From Halictus rubicundus (Eukaryota; Arthropoda; Insecta; Hymenoptera; Halictidae): a stretch of 64,000 nucleotides of DNA. Positions within the stretch are counted from its first letter, which is position 1, and the number at the start of each line of letters is the position of its first letter. The stretch covers positions 3,333,822 to 3,397,821 of the forward strand of contig NC_135158.1 in assembly GCF_050948215.1 (NCBI RefSeq), given 5' to 3'. The translations under genes and the position numbers were made by a program. Of this stretch, positions 24,043 to 35,224 are shown one piece after another. Below the pieces are notes generated by a model. That model saw nothing but the letters and a program-made list of their open reading frames with translations. It made no database searches and was not told where the DNA came from.

Positions 24043-27000
24043 GCTCACTCTCTTTCTCTCTCGCTATATACTCGCTCCACTCTCTCACTTTGTACGTCTT
24101 TCGATAAAAAGTCGCGTTCGTCGACGGACAGTGCCGCGATTCGGTTAAATTATCATTCCCCCCTTCTCCCGCTTCGTTCTCGATCAACTGGCAACCCACT
24201 GTCGCTCACTAACTAACGTTCCCAGCTCTGTAACTAGTCCCTCCGACTCCCATTCTTTTCTCGCGCCTCGATTGTCCGAAACCGAAACAAAGCGACGCGA
24301 TCGGAAAAATTTATAAAAGCGGGACTCTCTGTGATCTCCCGAGAATCAATCGTGAATGGAACATGGTTATCGATTGCTATCGATGTCACCTGGGCTGAAA
24401 GGATTGCGGATTGCGAGAAACGGAAACGGAAAATGGCGACAGCCGGCCGTCGTTTATCATCGCGCCGCGGGTCACACGATACTTCCGGCAAGAGACCACG
24501 TGGGCGCGCCCCGGCCGAACAAGAAACGCGTGTACATGATCGATCAATTCGATGTTTAAAGAGATATCGATCTTTGGAAACCGAGACAGAATCTCCTGAA
24601 CCCGGAGCTTGCAGAACGTGAACCTCGCGTGGGCACACAATACGTATAAACAAAGCTTAAGCTTTCGAGACTTTTTATGGGAAATTGTGAGTGATTGTAC
24701 ACGACCATAAGGGCACAAAAAAATTGCTTAAAAATTCAAAATTCAAGACTTTGTATAAAAATTTTCACGTTAAAAGTATTAGCCGTTGTAGGACAGTATA
24801 AAGAAAACAGAAAAATTATTGAATAAAATTTACAGTTCCGGTTCAACCGAAAGTCCTCGGTTTCCGAAAGTCTCAATGAACATTGCTAGATCATTTTCAC
24901 GCGCGTTTCCTCTTCGAGAAGCAAAGTAATATATCCAGCAGATCGAAGCGACAAGAAAGAAATGAATACACCGTGATCGATAATGGCCTAGAGGATGACA
25001 GACGCCATCATGCGCCGCAATAATTACTATAGATCATTGTAAAAGAAGCTGCGCGTACCGGTGAGGAGAAATCAAAGGAGAACGTTACCGAGGACTATAC
25101 AAAATTAACAACAAAAGAACGAACTGTAAAGCGGTTATATTATATGTATATATATAGATACGATTATATATAAAAAAAAACTAAAGGAGCACTGGAACTG
25201 CAAGAGGATGATCGGACCAGAGCGATTTTTACTTAGAATCCCTCGATCATTGTCTTCGATCCCTCCGAAGTAGTTCAGTGCGTCCACCTTACGGATCGAG
25301 CGTGTTATTTAATCGTATCGATCACAAAAAATTATCACCATTCCCCGTGCATCCCTCGTGCATCGTCGAGAACATGCGCAGGTGCATCCACTTCCGGTTT
25401 CCTCGTTCGCAACCTCTTGGGCGGCGATTGTTTTGTTCGTAAAATGAATTCCAGAACGATGGAAACAAAAATAAAACATTTAACTCGTGGACTTTCAATC
25501 GGAAAAACAAATAAATATGCTGCAACTGAAGTGCAGATTTAATGCAGATTTTTAATGTTTGTCAAAAAATAAAATAAGACGTTCGTTTCATCCAATCACG
25601 TACAAAATGATTTATTAACTTCTTTCTCCCGTATAATAAACAATGTCGTAATATATTATATACACGTCTAAATTACCAAAGTTTCATATCTATGCGATGT
25701 ATGCTAACTACAAACAAAAATGTCAAGATAATCGAATAGAACGGTAGAGTTAAAATTAAAAACACTGTGTCACAGAAGAATGGCAGAAACGCAAAATAAA
25801 TAGGTATGTTAAAGCGGTAATTTTTCACGACCAATTAATATTCAGCAAACAAATGACTAAACACCTGTTCTTCAGCAAATTAAAAAATTATCCTAATAAT
25901 CCTACGTAACACTAGAACGACCGGCCCAGTATAATCCTAACTGGTGCCGGATATTTTTACATAACTAATAAAATTATAAAGACGCTGTTTTGCAAAGTTA
26001 TGGAAAAAAAATACAAGGCAGAGTAGCAAAAGTTAGAGTAAAACCCAAGTATTTTTCTTTCCCCAAGATTACATATAGCGACATAACCTAGGTGTTGGTC
26101 CAAATTAGGCTACTCTTGCCTCATTGTTCAAACACATACGCTAGTGACAGATGCACAAAATCAAAATAAATGCAATCTTGGCATTTTTACAAAACGATAC
26201 GCAATCGCGAAGCGCTGTCGGGCGCTCGATCGCGATTAATATTGAATCTTTCGCGTTTCGGGTCATTGAGAGCCGACAAAATGGCGTCCGTAGGTCGGAG
26301 GAAACCGTACCTGGTGTGCTATCGACGACGCTGAAGAAGGGAATGAAATTAAAAATGGACTAACGAGCGCGCGAGCCGGTGTGCTCGGTGAAACGTTAAC
26401 GAGGAGAGGCGCCGTAAGAAAAGCTCGGACGCGCTTCTGATCACGGTCCACGCGGCTCAACGATTCATAATTGCGTCTACTGAAAGAACATCATATCCTG
26501 TTGTGTACCTGCTGTCTCTGCATACGTGTCGTGTACGTGGATTGTACCTGTGTGTTTTGCGCGTGAGTGTGTACATGCGAGACACGTCGACGTAACATAA
26601 ACAGACCGCGGCCGAGGATCGAACCGCCATTTTTTCCCTAAATCCGTTCGCGCACGGTGTTCCCTCTGATCTGAACGATTCTCTGAAAAACTTTTCGGAT
26701 CATCAAAAAATTGCAGCTCTTCACATGGACGATCGTGGCGATTTATTGTCTCGAGCGTTTTCTTTGACACGTTCTTCAAAATGTCTTCTTCTCCTGGCTG
26801 ATCGAGGAAACGGGAGCACCGCGCGCGATCTATCGATCGCCGCTCGATCCTCCGCCGCGTCCACCTCTCGTTCGCGTGCGAAACTTGTACGTGTTCAAGT
26901 CTAATCGCTAAAGAAATGTATATAAGACGTGTATTTCTTTATATATTCCTAAGGAGACCCATATTCGGGAGGCCCGGTTTCTGTGCACGTCACCCATTAT

Positions 27001-27481
27001 CCCGGACGCCCCTTTTCTTTTTTCCTATACACGTTACACATGCGTGATTTCGCAGTATGTCGTTATGTTGCTTGCTTCATCATCATCATCTTCTTCTTCT
27101 TCTTCCTCATCATTTTTTTTTGTCGTTTAATTGTTTAATTAATGTCGTTTAATGTATACACCTATAGTTGTCTAGCACAGCTGTAAAGAGAACCTTACAC
27201 ACTAAGAGACAAAAAAGAACCGATATCCTTAATCGTAGACTTCTATAATATTTCATATTTATTCTCATATATATATTTATATTCATATATATATACTTTG
27301 TCTTCTTAGATTATTCAAACCGCGTCGCAAAAATTGTCCGCGTGAAAAAGAACGCCTCGAAGAACAACCGATATATAAATTGCAGGATAAAATTTTTCCA
27401 TTTCTCCACCCTTCTATCACTAGAACGAGCCTCGTCCGCTCGGCGACGCGGCTCTCGCGATTTCCATTGTCTAACATCGTT

Positions 27482-27497
27482 GGGGGGGGGGGGGGGG
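27482..27497 (+). repeat. G16 homopolymer
   Basis: Sixteen consecutive G lie on the + strand. Confidence 0.85.
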
Positions 27498-27960
27498 TAA
27501 GGATACGCTCACCCGTTTTCATCCTCAAGTCCGAAAGCGCGATAAGTGTGTGTCTCGAAAACGGTGAATATTGACTATTAATATTATCTGCCCCGAGAGT
27601 ACGCGACGTTTTTTCTTTTTGAGCGGACCGAGGCGGAGCCGCGGCGACTAGCGAGCGGACGAACATAACCGAGTTAGAGCCGAGTCTCTAAAATATTCAA
27701 CGAAATTCAAGGATATCTCTTTGGGGCGCCGGCCACTGGCAAAACTGGCCGACGGTTCGAAATGAAGGAAGTATTATCCCTTAACCACGCCTGAAAACTG
27801 CCTCCCTCCTCTCTCCCACCCTCTCCCGCTCTCTCACTCTCATAAACTTACTATTTATCGATGATTTCAAACCTTCTCCACAAACCTCTCCGTTATCCCT
27901 CCCATAATGACTATATGCTAAACTCTATTCATAGTTCAACCACTCATAACCTTTCTTTCC

Positions 27961-27970
<10 letters not shown>

Positions 27971-28021
<51 letters not shown>
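27971..28021 (+). repeat. (CT)n microsatellite
   Basis: The pure CT run is about 50 bp. Confidence 0.95.
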
Positions 28022-28022
<1 letters not shown>

Positions 28023-29048
28023 GCGTGCTCTCTTTCTTTCCTCGTCCTCAAAAGACACCCCTTTTGTTTCGCTTCGTCATCGTTCCTCTCCCTCCTTTGT
28101 CGTACACGCCTCTTGTACGCCCACCCCGTACCACCTACAACCCCTCTATCCTACCCCCACAACGTGCCATAGATGTGCTATTCGATTAATTATCATTAGA
28201 AGATTCACGGACACGATTACGACGATCGATAAATTCAAAAATGTGAGACACGACCGAAACACGACCAACTGCCCACCCTCGCCCGGGATCTATCGATCAT
28301 TCGTCCAGGCGGTTACGATGCGGGGTTGCTCGTGATCACCGTGGCCCACTCACTATAAAAACACTGACATAGAAAATCCTCCGGCCGTTTGACAGCGACG
28401 CGAACAGGTCTCGGTCGAGGGACCGTTCGACCTTCGATCGTCCGTTGCGATTCTAGATCGTCGATCGGTGCTCCCAGGGCTGCGTGGATCGAGGTAGATA
28501 CTTCATCTGAGAGATCGTTCGTTTGTAGATCCGTCCCTCGCGCCCGTCACCTGTCCGCGATCGCTATCGATCGGCGGAGCTTAGATCGTTAGAGCGACTT
28601 CAGCTCGGAATAAAAAAGGTTAGCCTATTCGTTAATTAGCCTTAGCAACTACAGAACGAGTGCGTCGCGCGTCGGCGTACCGTTCAGGGAACAAAAGAGG
28701 GCACTGGTCTCCTCGATCCTGGATCCAGCTCCCTGGATCTCGATCCTGGAACGCCGATCGAGGGGACTCGCGGTACACAGACGCCATCGAAACTGACTAA
28801 TTATTACAAATCGAACCAGGTGCCTCGAGTGCGCGGCCGATCGACGATCGATCGCCGCTGATACATCGATCCGAACACCTCTCGAGGATCGAGAGCGCTC
28901 GATCTCGATTGCAAGACGAGCGCGCGACGACGAGAAAACATTTCCAAGGGAACAACGAAGGAGAACGGGCCTCGTCCCGCGATCGAGGCGGCGATCGATC
29001 GATCTGATGGCTCGCGCGATCGCGGATCGACTTTTCTCGCGAAAGGAA

Positions 29049-29067
29049 CTCTCTCTCTCTCTCTCTC
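29049..29067 (+). repeat. short (CT)n tract
   Basis: There are nine CT repeats. Confidence 0.9.
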
Positions 29068-29196
29068 GTTTTCTCTCCCATCCACCTCCTAGTCCGCGGT
29101 AATTTGGTTCCTGCGTCATCGAATCCTACGATAGGAACTGAAAAGGGCCGATGATGAGAATCGATTAAACATCTGTCGCTCGCGCGCGGCACCTAT

Positions 29197-29208
29197 CCCC
29201 CCCCCCCC
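29197..29208 (+). repeat. C12 homopolymer
   Basis: Twelve consecutive C precede a CT-rich stretch. Confidence 0.85.
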
Positions 29209-30681
29209 TTCTCTCTCGCTCCCTCTTATTTTCTCTCTCGTATTTTTTGCTTTTTCTCTCTGTTTTTTAACAAACCACGCGGTGAAAAATTGAAAACGGT
29301 AGGGAGTACGAAAATGCGCGCGACTTTCCGAGGCCGTCGGTCGGACTCTTCGCGCGAGCAATCGAAAATCAATGTTCCTCCGTTCGTTCGAGCACGAAAC
29401 CTCTCTAAAAAAACTCCGCAAGACTTCTCCCTCTGTATCTCCTGATTGCTAACCCTGGACGCGGGTCCGGGCGAAAATCGAGGAAGCTACCGGAAAAAAC
29501 GATAAACCAAACCGAAATATCGTGTCGACCCTCTGTCTCTCGCTTTCTTCCCACGACTCCTCCCACTATTTGGCACTCTGAGAAAAATGCAACGAGATCC
29601 ACTTCCGCCTCGTCTTCGTCCTCCCATTCTGCACCGCGGAATCGAATTTTTGCCCGAACGGGATCCGTGCTAGAGGAAAAACGGTGAACGAAATGGAAAC
29701 GCGGTTTAGTTCGCGCGGCGCGATCGGATTGGTTAAGCTTTATAACGCACTCTTTCGGCTCGTCGTCTGTTTTGGCTATCGAAGAAGGGTCCCCACGTGG
29801 ACGTCTACACCCTCTCTCCTATCCCCCCTCCCTATCTCTCTTCTTCTTCTCTTTTTTTTTTGTTGTTTTTCCCATTTTTAATTATACTTCTTGTCTCCCC
29901 ATTCTCTCGCTTGCTAGCACACTCTTCTCATACTCGCGCGGACACGCTCTGCCCTTTCTCTCGCACTCTCTCCATCTAATTACTCGTTTGTAGATTAAAT
30001 TAGGGCGTTCGGCTTTTTCGGCGAACGCCGCGCGTCCTCGCTCCTTCGAACGATTATCCGAGTGATCATTTATTCGCGGTTAAAACACAACGAGGAGAAG
30101 AACAATTCCGGAGAGAAAACACGGCGCGGTGTCGCGTGAAACGCGACTGTCAATTCCGTCGGTGACACGTTTCAGGAAACACCTGCCACCTTCCTCGCTT
30201 GACACACTTCTCGACTCGTTTTTCCCAGCACTCGAACGGTTTCGTGCAATTTATACGACTCGTCCTCCGCGTTTCCACCTGCGTTGATTGCACGCGATCG
30301 ACGGACCACGAAATTTTTGTAAATTGCCCCGCACCGGGGAAAATAATTAGGAGGCGGCTATCGCGAACGACCTGCTCGTTAACGCGGCATAAAATTTCTG
30401 GATATCTTCTTTTCGCAATCGTCTTAAGCCTAACAGTTTTATCGTACAATAACGCGTTTCTCCGGGTCGCGAATAATCGGCCAGATCGAGTCGCTCGCGG
30501 TAGCGAAACCCTGATTACTTTCTGCGGTTTCGACTCGTTTGTCTTTGATTTTTATTATGAAATTGTAAAAGCTACAATCCGGCGAACAAGCTGCTGCTCG
30601 ACTACAATTTCACTGTTCCAATTCTCGCCGAGATTAATACAGTTTCAGGGAATACTAACACTACAAGAATTATTTCAATTT

Positions 30682-31300
30682 CTTTCCTACATTTCAAGCT
30701 GTTCTGCCTTCAATTTTTATGAATTTTCATCTTCCAATTGTCTCGATATTTAAAATTATCGTGGTTTTCATTTTTGCAGACGTTGAAAGACGTATTTTAA
30801 CCTCGTTCTCGATATCTCAAACTGTCCTAGTTTCAATTTTCACAGACGCTCGAGGAGTCGTTTTAAATTCGTTCTCGATGTTCCAAACGGACTTAATTTA
30901 AATTTTAATGGACGTGCGAAGAATTGTTTCCGCTTGGGTCTCGATATTATTCCCAGTCATAATTTTGACGGACGTTCGTGAAACTACGTTTGCTTTATAC
31001 TCCAAGCTGCCCTGAATTTAATATTTACTGACCATCGAAGAGTCGTTCTCATTTCGTTCTCGATATTTCAAGCTTTATCAACTGTAACTTTTGCACACGT
31101 TCAGAGGAATCATTTAAAACTCGTTCCTGATATTCCCAGCTGTCCTACATTGAATTTTTAGAGACCGCCGAAACTTTCATTTCGTGCTCGATATTTTTAA
31201 GGATCTTCTCAATATTTCAGGCTGTCCTGGATTCAATTTACTCGAGCGTTCCAAGAATATTCAGTTATCGATATCTGGAGCTGTCTCAGTGGTAATTTCT
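30682..31300 (+). repeat. 66-bp minisatellite, about ten degenerate units
   Basis: Units beginning with a CTCGATATTTCAAGCTGTCC-like consensus start at 30682, 30741, 30807, 30873, 30939, about 31000, 31058, 31125, 31186, 31207 (partial) and 31265. The core spacing is exactly 66 bp for three consecutive units. Other recurring words are TTCAATTTT, GACGTTCG and GAGTCGTT, about 25-50 bp into each unit. Confidence 0.85.
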
Positions 31301-31672
31301 ATCAACGAGATTCCATAAATCAGAATGTTCAACGTTCGAATGCAGGATCGAGTCGAGAAAATTTCACGATGCACATTTTCAACGCGGAAATTCCGAAATT
31401 TTCGCAGGTTCGAAGGAGCCGGACGCGATCCGAAGGATCCTCGCTAAAACTCTACGGGACATATATAAATCTGCTAAATACACTTCCCGGCGTATAATGG
31501 ATTAAGTATACTTTGAAATCGAAGTAACGTAAAGAAGGTACACGATCGACTATACTACCTTGGGAAACGGTGGGCGGTCTGTTTGTGGGACGGCCGCTAT
31601 TGATGGACAGCAACGACCAGCATCGCCAGAAAAACGAAGATTTTCTTCTCAGCTTGCTCGCTTACTCTCTTT

Positions 31673-31692
31673 CTCTCTCTCTCTCTCTCTCT
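31673..31692 (+). repeat. short (CT)n tract
   Basis: There are ten CT repeats followed by interrupted CT. Confidence 0.9.
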
Positions 31693-32417
31693 CCCTCTCT
31701 TTCTCGCACTCTTTCTCTCTCACCAAACATTTGGTTCTCCCTCCCACTAAATTACGTATTTACACTGGCTACTACGGACGCCCGCGACTTTCGCGCCTTC
31801 CGAGGCATTAGGATCGGTGTGTCACGATCGATACTGAAACGAGAAATTAAAAGAGAAAGCAGAAATCGCCATCCTTCGGCCATCGAGCCAATGGAACGAA
31901 TCTAGGCTAATTAAGGGATGGGAGAGGATGATTCGGGAACCAGGTAGCAGGGAAGAACTCGCCTAAGCAGGACGAAAAGCAAAAAGAAATAGTAAACCAC
32001 TCGGATAAGATCGGAAACGAATGGACGAGCTCTGTTTCGAACAAAAGGAGATCATACATTGTTTTCGTGTACATAGTCATGTGTGCGTGCGCGTCGTGTG
32101 TCTCATGCGTGTGTCATACCTCCGAGGCGGAAAATCGCTGGGCGCCCGGCCGATCAACGTGAAACCCATCGAATGAGTCGTAGATCCTTAAACAAAATCA
32201 ACATGGCCGCCGTAAACGTATAAACTAATAAAATGTAAAAAAAACAACGTTCTCGATTATCTAAGTAACAAACGATAGTTCAATATCTCTTCACCCTTTT
32301 CAAGTTATAAAGTGGCCTTCACTACCATTTTTCATTTTTTTGTTTTGTCCGTTTCGTTTCTACCTTTCTGCCATCGTTTCTGCCATCGTTACTCACGCTT
32401 TTCCAAAGCACGTCTCA

Positions 32418-32419
<2 letters not shown>

Positions 32420-32486
<67 letters not shown>
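32420..32486 (+). repeat. (CT)n microsatellite, 67 bp
   Basis: This uninterrupted run lies about 1.4 kb downstream of the hdc stop codon, on the opposite strand sense. Confidence 0.95.
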
Positions 32487-32490
<4 letters not shown>

Positions 32491-33861
32491 CCTGTGCACG
32501 ATAGATCGATCCAAAGCTGGGGGATCGATCATTCCAACTCAACCCGTTCGCTTCGCGTTTCCTCCGTTTCTTTCGCAGACTGTCAACGTAATTATGCGAC
32601 TATCAGGGAACGAACGCGGGGGACGATTCACTCTCGCAATTACTCGCGATCTTCGTCGCGATGTATTTTCTTCTGTTTTCTTTTCCTAAGATGATCGGAG
32701 CGATCGAACGCGGAAAGAGGACGGCGATCGAGGCCTCCGCGTCTCTCGAATTTAAACCTACCGCCGTCGAATTGTCTTAATCTAACCAGGTTACAAAGGT
32801 TACCGCTAATTTCGAGGTTAATTTACCGAACACGCCTAAACCTAGGATCTCTCGCGAACGATCCGTCCCCGATCGCGCCGTCGATCGAGCACCGACGATA
32901 AAAACAAAAAATCTAATGTCGACACCTAAATCAATTTTGGCTAACTTAAGATTTCACGCGGACACTGTCCTTGTGATTTGCCGATCCTTACCGATAATAC
33001 TGACATCCGCGGGCCTCGGTGTCCTCGATCTCCGCGTCGATTCCTGGCTCGATCATCGTTATCACGGATCTCGTCGTCCCCGCGTTCTTAATTAGATAAA
33101 CTCCACTAATCGACGCCGGAAAAGAAAATGTCTTAAACCCTATCGCTGTCGCGGGCGCGCCTGGATCGACGCGATTCCCTCTCGATCGTCTCGATCAATC
33201 CTAATGCGTTCGATCAACCAAAATAATCAATTCTTTTCGGGCAAAAAAGAAACAAGAATCTTAATGAAAGAAAAATAATGTTCAGATTGCGATGGGAATG
33301 TAAGGACGCTGTACAGCGTCTTCTTGATCGCTAGATCGCCGATCTTCACACGCTTACGCTCGGCAAGTGACGAGTCAAATCAAGAATTTAACAGTTATAT
33401 AATATTGACATTTATATTTTGACGACTATTGAATCACAAAAAATCTGGATCTTGTATGAAATTTGTTAAGCTGTGGATCAGAGGTATTATTAAACCGTGG
33501 ACGTTTTCGAGAAACGAAAAATGGTCTGCATCTGTTGCAAGAGATCTTCGATTTGTCGAATGTCATGGACCCCGAGGAGGATTTGCGTGTGAGATCGGCG
33601 ATCGATCAGATCGATAGAGGGGGAAACGCGCGTGGTCCGGGAGGTCCGCGGGACTCGTTTCCTTGTTGTTTCTCCTCGATGACGATGACGGTTCCACGGA
33701 TGGAGCCGAAGAGAGGGCAAGAACGGTCCGACGAACTATGCGTGTTGCGGGATCTAGAGCAAGGTCGCCCGGAGCAGGGAGATCAGCGGGTCGAAGAAGA
33801 GGGGACACGGGTCGGTCGCGGCGCTCAGACGCCGGTTAGCTAATTGTAAGTTCCCTAATGG

Positions 33862-34035
33862 TTACGGCCACTGGCTGTACAGCTGGAACTGCTCGCGGGT
33901 GAAGCAGACCGAGAGCGGCTTCACGAAGTGGGCGTCCACGGCTCTGCAATGGGGACAGGCGAAAACGCGGCTGTAGTCCGAGTAGAAGTTCAGCCGCTGG
34001 TGAGGATAGATCAGCGGCTTCTGGCAGCTGTTGCA
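33862..34035 (-). CDS. hdc: headcase (hdc/HECA homologue), terminal coding exon with TAA stop
   Basis: This last coding exon has 174 bp (57 codons plus TAA at 33864-33862). Its acceptor is the pyrimidine-rich GTTCTGTTTCAG. It contributes two more CxxC pairs, CNSC (residues 126-129 of the joined partial protein) and CPHC (152-155), separated by a segment with RLNFYSDYSRVFA, and then AHFVKPLSVCF. The protein ends ...REQFQLYSQWP. Together the three exons give 182 residues; Headcase proteins are several hundred residues long, so the N-terminal cysteine-rich part is missing and must lie upstream, outside what I could identify. After the TAA (next base C) the same frame stays open for 35 codons to a TAG at 33756-33754. 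Drosophila hdc is a known stop-codon-readthrough gene, so this is noted as a separate observation. Confidence 0.87.
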   Translation of the reverse strand, partial: CNSCQKPLIYPHQRLNFYSDYSRVFACPHCRAVDAHFVKPLSVCFTREQFQLYSQWP

Positions 34036-34503
34036 CTGAAACAGAACAATGGCGCAACGCTTTTACTGGCTGCAACCCTCGCTATCAAGCTCCTCTTACC
34101 ATCTATCAGGACGGAAAAATCGTGACATATTTCGCCAAGCTATTTGCCTCGGTATCGTTGAAGAATTCGGAGCGTTTATTCAAATGGATAGAAATATCGA
34201 ATACAGTGATTTCTCTATATATGTCGCCAAGACCTGGACGATAAACGTCGCGGAATTATCCCTGCGTCTCGACTCCTGGACGATACGTTACGCTGGCAAG
34301 ACCCGTGTTGTTGACATATATCGAGAATTCACTGTACAGTAAAAATTCAGATAAATTCGTCGAAGCGCGTAATCGTTAGGGAACCCTGTGACGAAGAGAT
34401 GGGGGACGGTGCAGCGTCTAACGTAGTTGTAAGATAAGTCGGCAACACGTGTTAGGCGCACGAGCGGAAAGATCCTCGGCTAAATAGGAAATCCGAGACT
34501 CAC
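34036..34503 (-). other. hdc: last hdc intron, with inserted MITE
   Basis: This 468-bp phase-0 intron runs on the minus strand from GTGAGTCTCGG to TTCTGTTTCAG. About a quarter of it is the MITE at 34204-34334, placed 168 bp upstream of the acceptor. No coding potential is seen. Confidence 0.75.
34204..34334. mobile_element. Tc1/mariner-type MITE, copy 2 (inside hdc intron)
   Basis: This 131-bp element is flanked by TA on both sides (34202-34203 and 34335-34336), the target-site duplication expected of Tc1/mariner. The termini are imperfect inverted repeats: CAGTGATTTCTCTATATATG on the left and, read inward from the right, CAGTGAATTCTCGATATATG. There is no open frame, so it is non-autonomous. 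It matches copies at 22749-22910 and 39217-39320, but its centre is about 30 bp shorter than in copy 1. Confidence 0.8.
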
Positions 34504-34689
34504 CTTGAGCCGCTCGGTGCAACAGGGCATGGCAGCGAAGATATCGTAGCTGTACATCGTTCCAAGGACTAAGCTAGAGCCGTCCCACGGCTGAGTACAG
34601 CAACGACAACGCACAGGTTGGCCGCCGCTGCCTTCCAGGCAGCTCATGCACACCGCGGACAGGAACTGCGTGCGACCTTCGACCTTCAC
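34504..34689 (-). CDS. hdc: headcase (hdc/HECA homologue), penultimate coding exon
   Basis: This 186-bp exon encodes 62 residues, again in phase 0. Its acceptor is TTGTTCCAG and its donor AAG|GTGAGT. It joins the upstream exon (at ...SPACAE) to the last exon. It is cysteine-rich: CMSC (residues 77-80 of the joined partial protein), C-x-CC (91-94) and CC (119-120), around the aromatic block QPWDGSSLVLGTMYSYDIFA. This cysteine spacing and the WxGSxxxxGTxYxxDIxAAxPCC pattern are typical of the Headcase/HECA C-terminal half and suggest metal binding, although the fold is not established from the sequence. The intron to the upstream exon is 346 bp; the intron to the last exon is 468 bp and holds a MITE. 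Confidence 0.85.
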
Positions 34690-35035
34690 CTGGAACAATC
34701 AGTCAAGAAACATCGATTTACATTCACGATCCGCCTTTCTCCTATTCTGTGAGTTCTTCGGGGCCATCGGGATCGGGACAGTGCAACTACAATATTCTAG
34801 TTTGGTTACGTGTATAGGGGATTTTTCGAATCAATTTTAAAATCCAATTCCGGAGGAATTTCTAATCGTTCGATGGCTTAAATTAATGATGAAGAATAGC
34901 ACTTTGCGATGCCGTCGTTTTGGTTTCAAGGGAAACACGAACATGTTCGAAGACTGTACGAGTCTCCGTGCCCGCCAAAAGTCGCAACAGCCGACGGACG
35001 CGTTCGAAAAAAGATACTTAATTTCATGGACTTAC
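34690..35035 (-). other. hdc: short hdc intron
   Basis: This 346-bp phase-0 intron starts GTAAGTCC and ends CCAG on the minus strand. It holds nothing else recognisable. Confidence 0.7.
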
Positions 35036-35224
35036 CTCGGCGCAAGCAGGCGAATGCTGTCTCGGGGACAGGAAGAACGTGCCGTCGACGAGCGGATACC
35101 TGTCAAAAACGAGCATAGGCGCGCGGCATAGCACGCAGGACACTCTGGACCACTGGAGCGCGGCCAGCGTGGACAGGATGAAGCATCTGGTGTCGTCGTT
35201 GCCGTGGTTGCCCTCGTCTTCCAT
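35036..35224 (-). CDS. hdc: headcase (hdc/HECA homologue), internal coding exon, third from the 3' end
   Basis: This 189-bp exon encodes 63 residues in phase 0. On the minus strand it is preceded by a TTTGCAG acceptor and followed by GAG|GTAAGT, a strong donor. The first codon is ATG, but this is probably internal because the exon starts directly at an acceptor. Readable landmarks are an acidic start (MEDEGN), the stretch DDTRCFILSTLAALQW, a CxxC pair (CVLC, residues 30-33 of the partial protein) and the motif FDRYPLVDGTFFLSPRQHSP, which I recognise as the conserved C-terminal region of insect Headcase. In Drosophila, Headcase is a cytoplasmic regulator of imaginal cell differentiation, tracheal branching and nutrient-dependent growth (with Unkempt); human HECA is the homologue. 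The family assignment is from memory of the protein; the exon borders and reading frame are seen directly. Confidence 0.85.

Larger units (their letters stand above)
22913..30681. other. non-coding, pyrimidine-rich + strand, CGATCG-rich
   Basis: No gene is supportable. The + strand has many CT tracts, and GATCGATC-like words are frequent in 28.2-29.1 kb. It may be part of an extended hdc transcript (inference). Confidence 0.35.
31301..33861 (-). other. hdc: probable proximal 3' UTR of hdc
   Basis: This region directly follows the hdc stop codon and contains no credible coding exon. On the hdc strand it is purine-rich, with (GA)n tracts at 32486-32420 and 31692-31673. A 3' UTR must start here; where it ends cannot be decided from sequence. 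The nearest hexamer candidate on this strand is AATAAA at 30556-30551. Confidence 0.4.

Noticed and set aside
26263..26330. ATG in a good context (AAAATGGCGTCC) suggesting a first exon
   Set aside because: The frame closes after 17 codons and no supported downstream splice could be followed.
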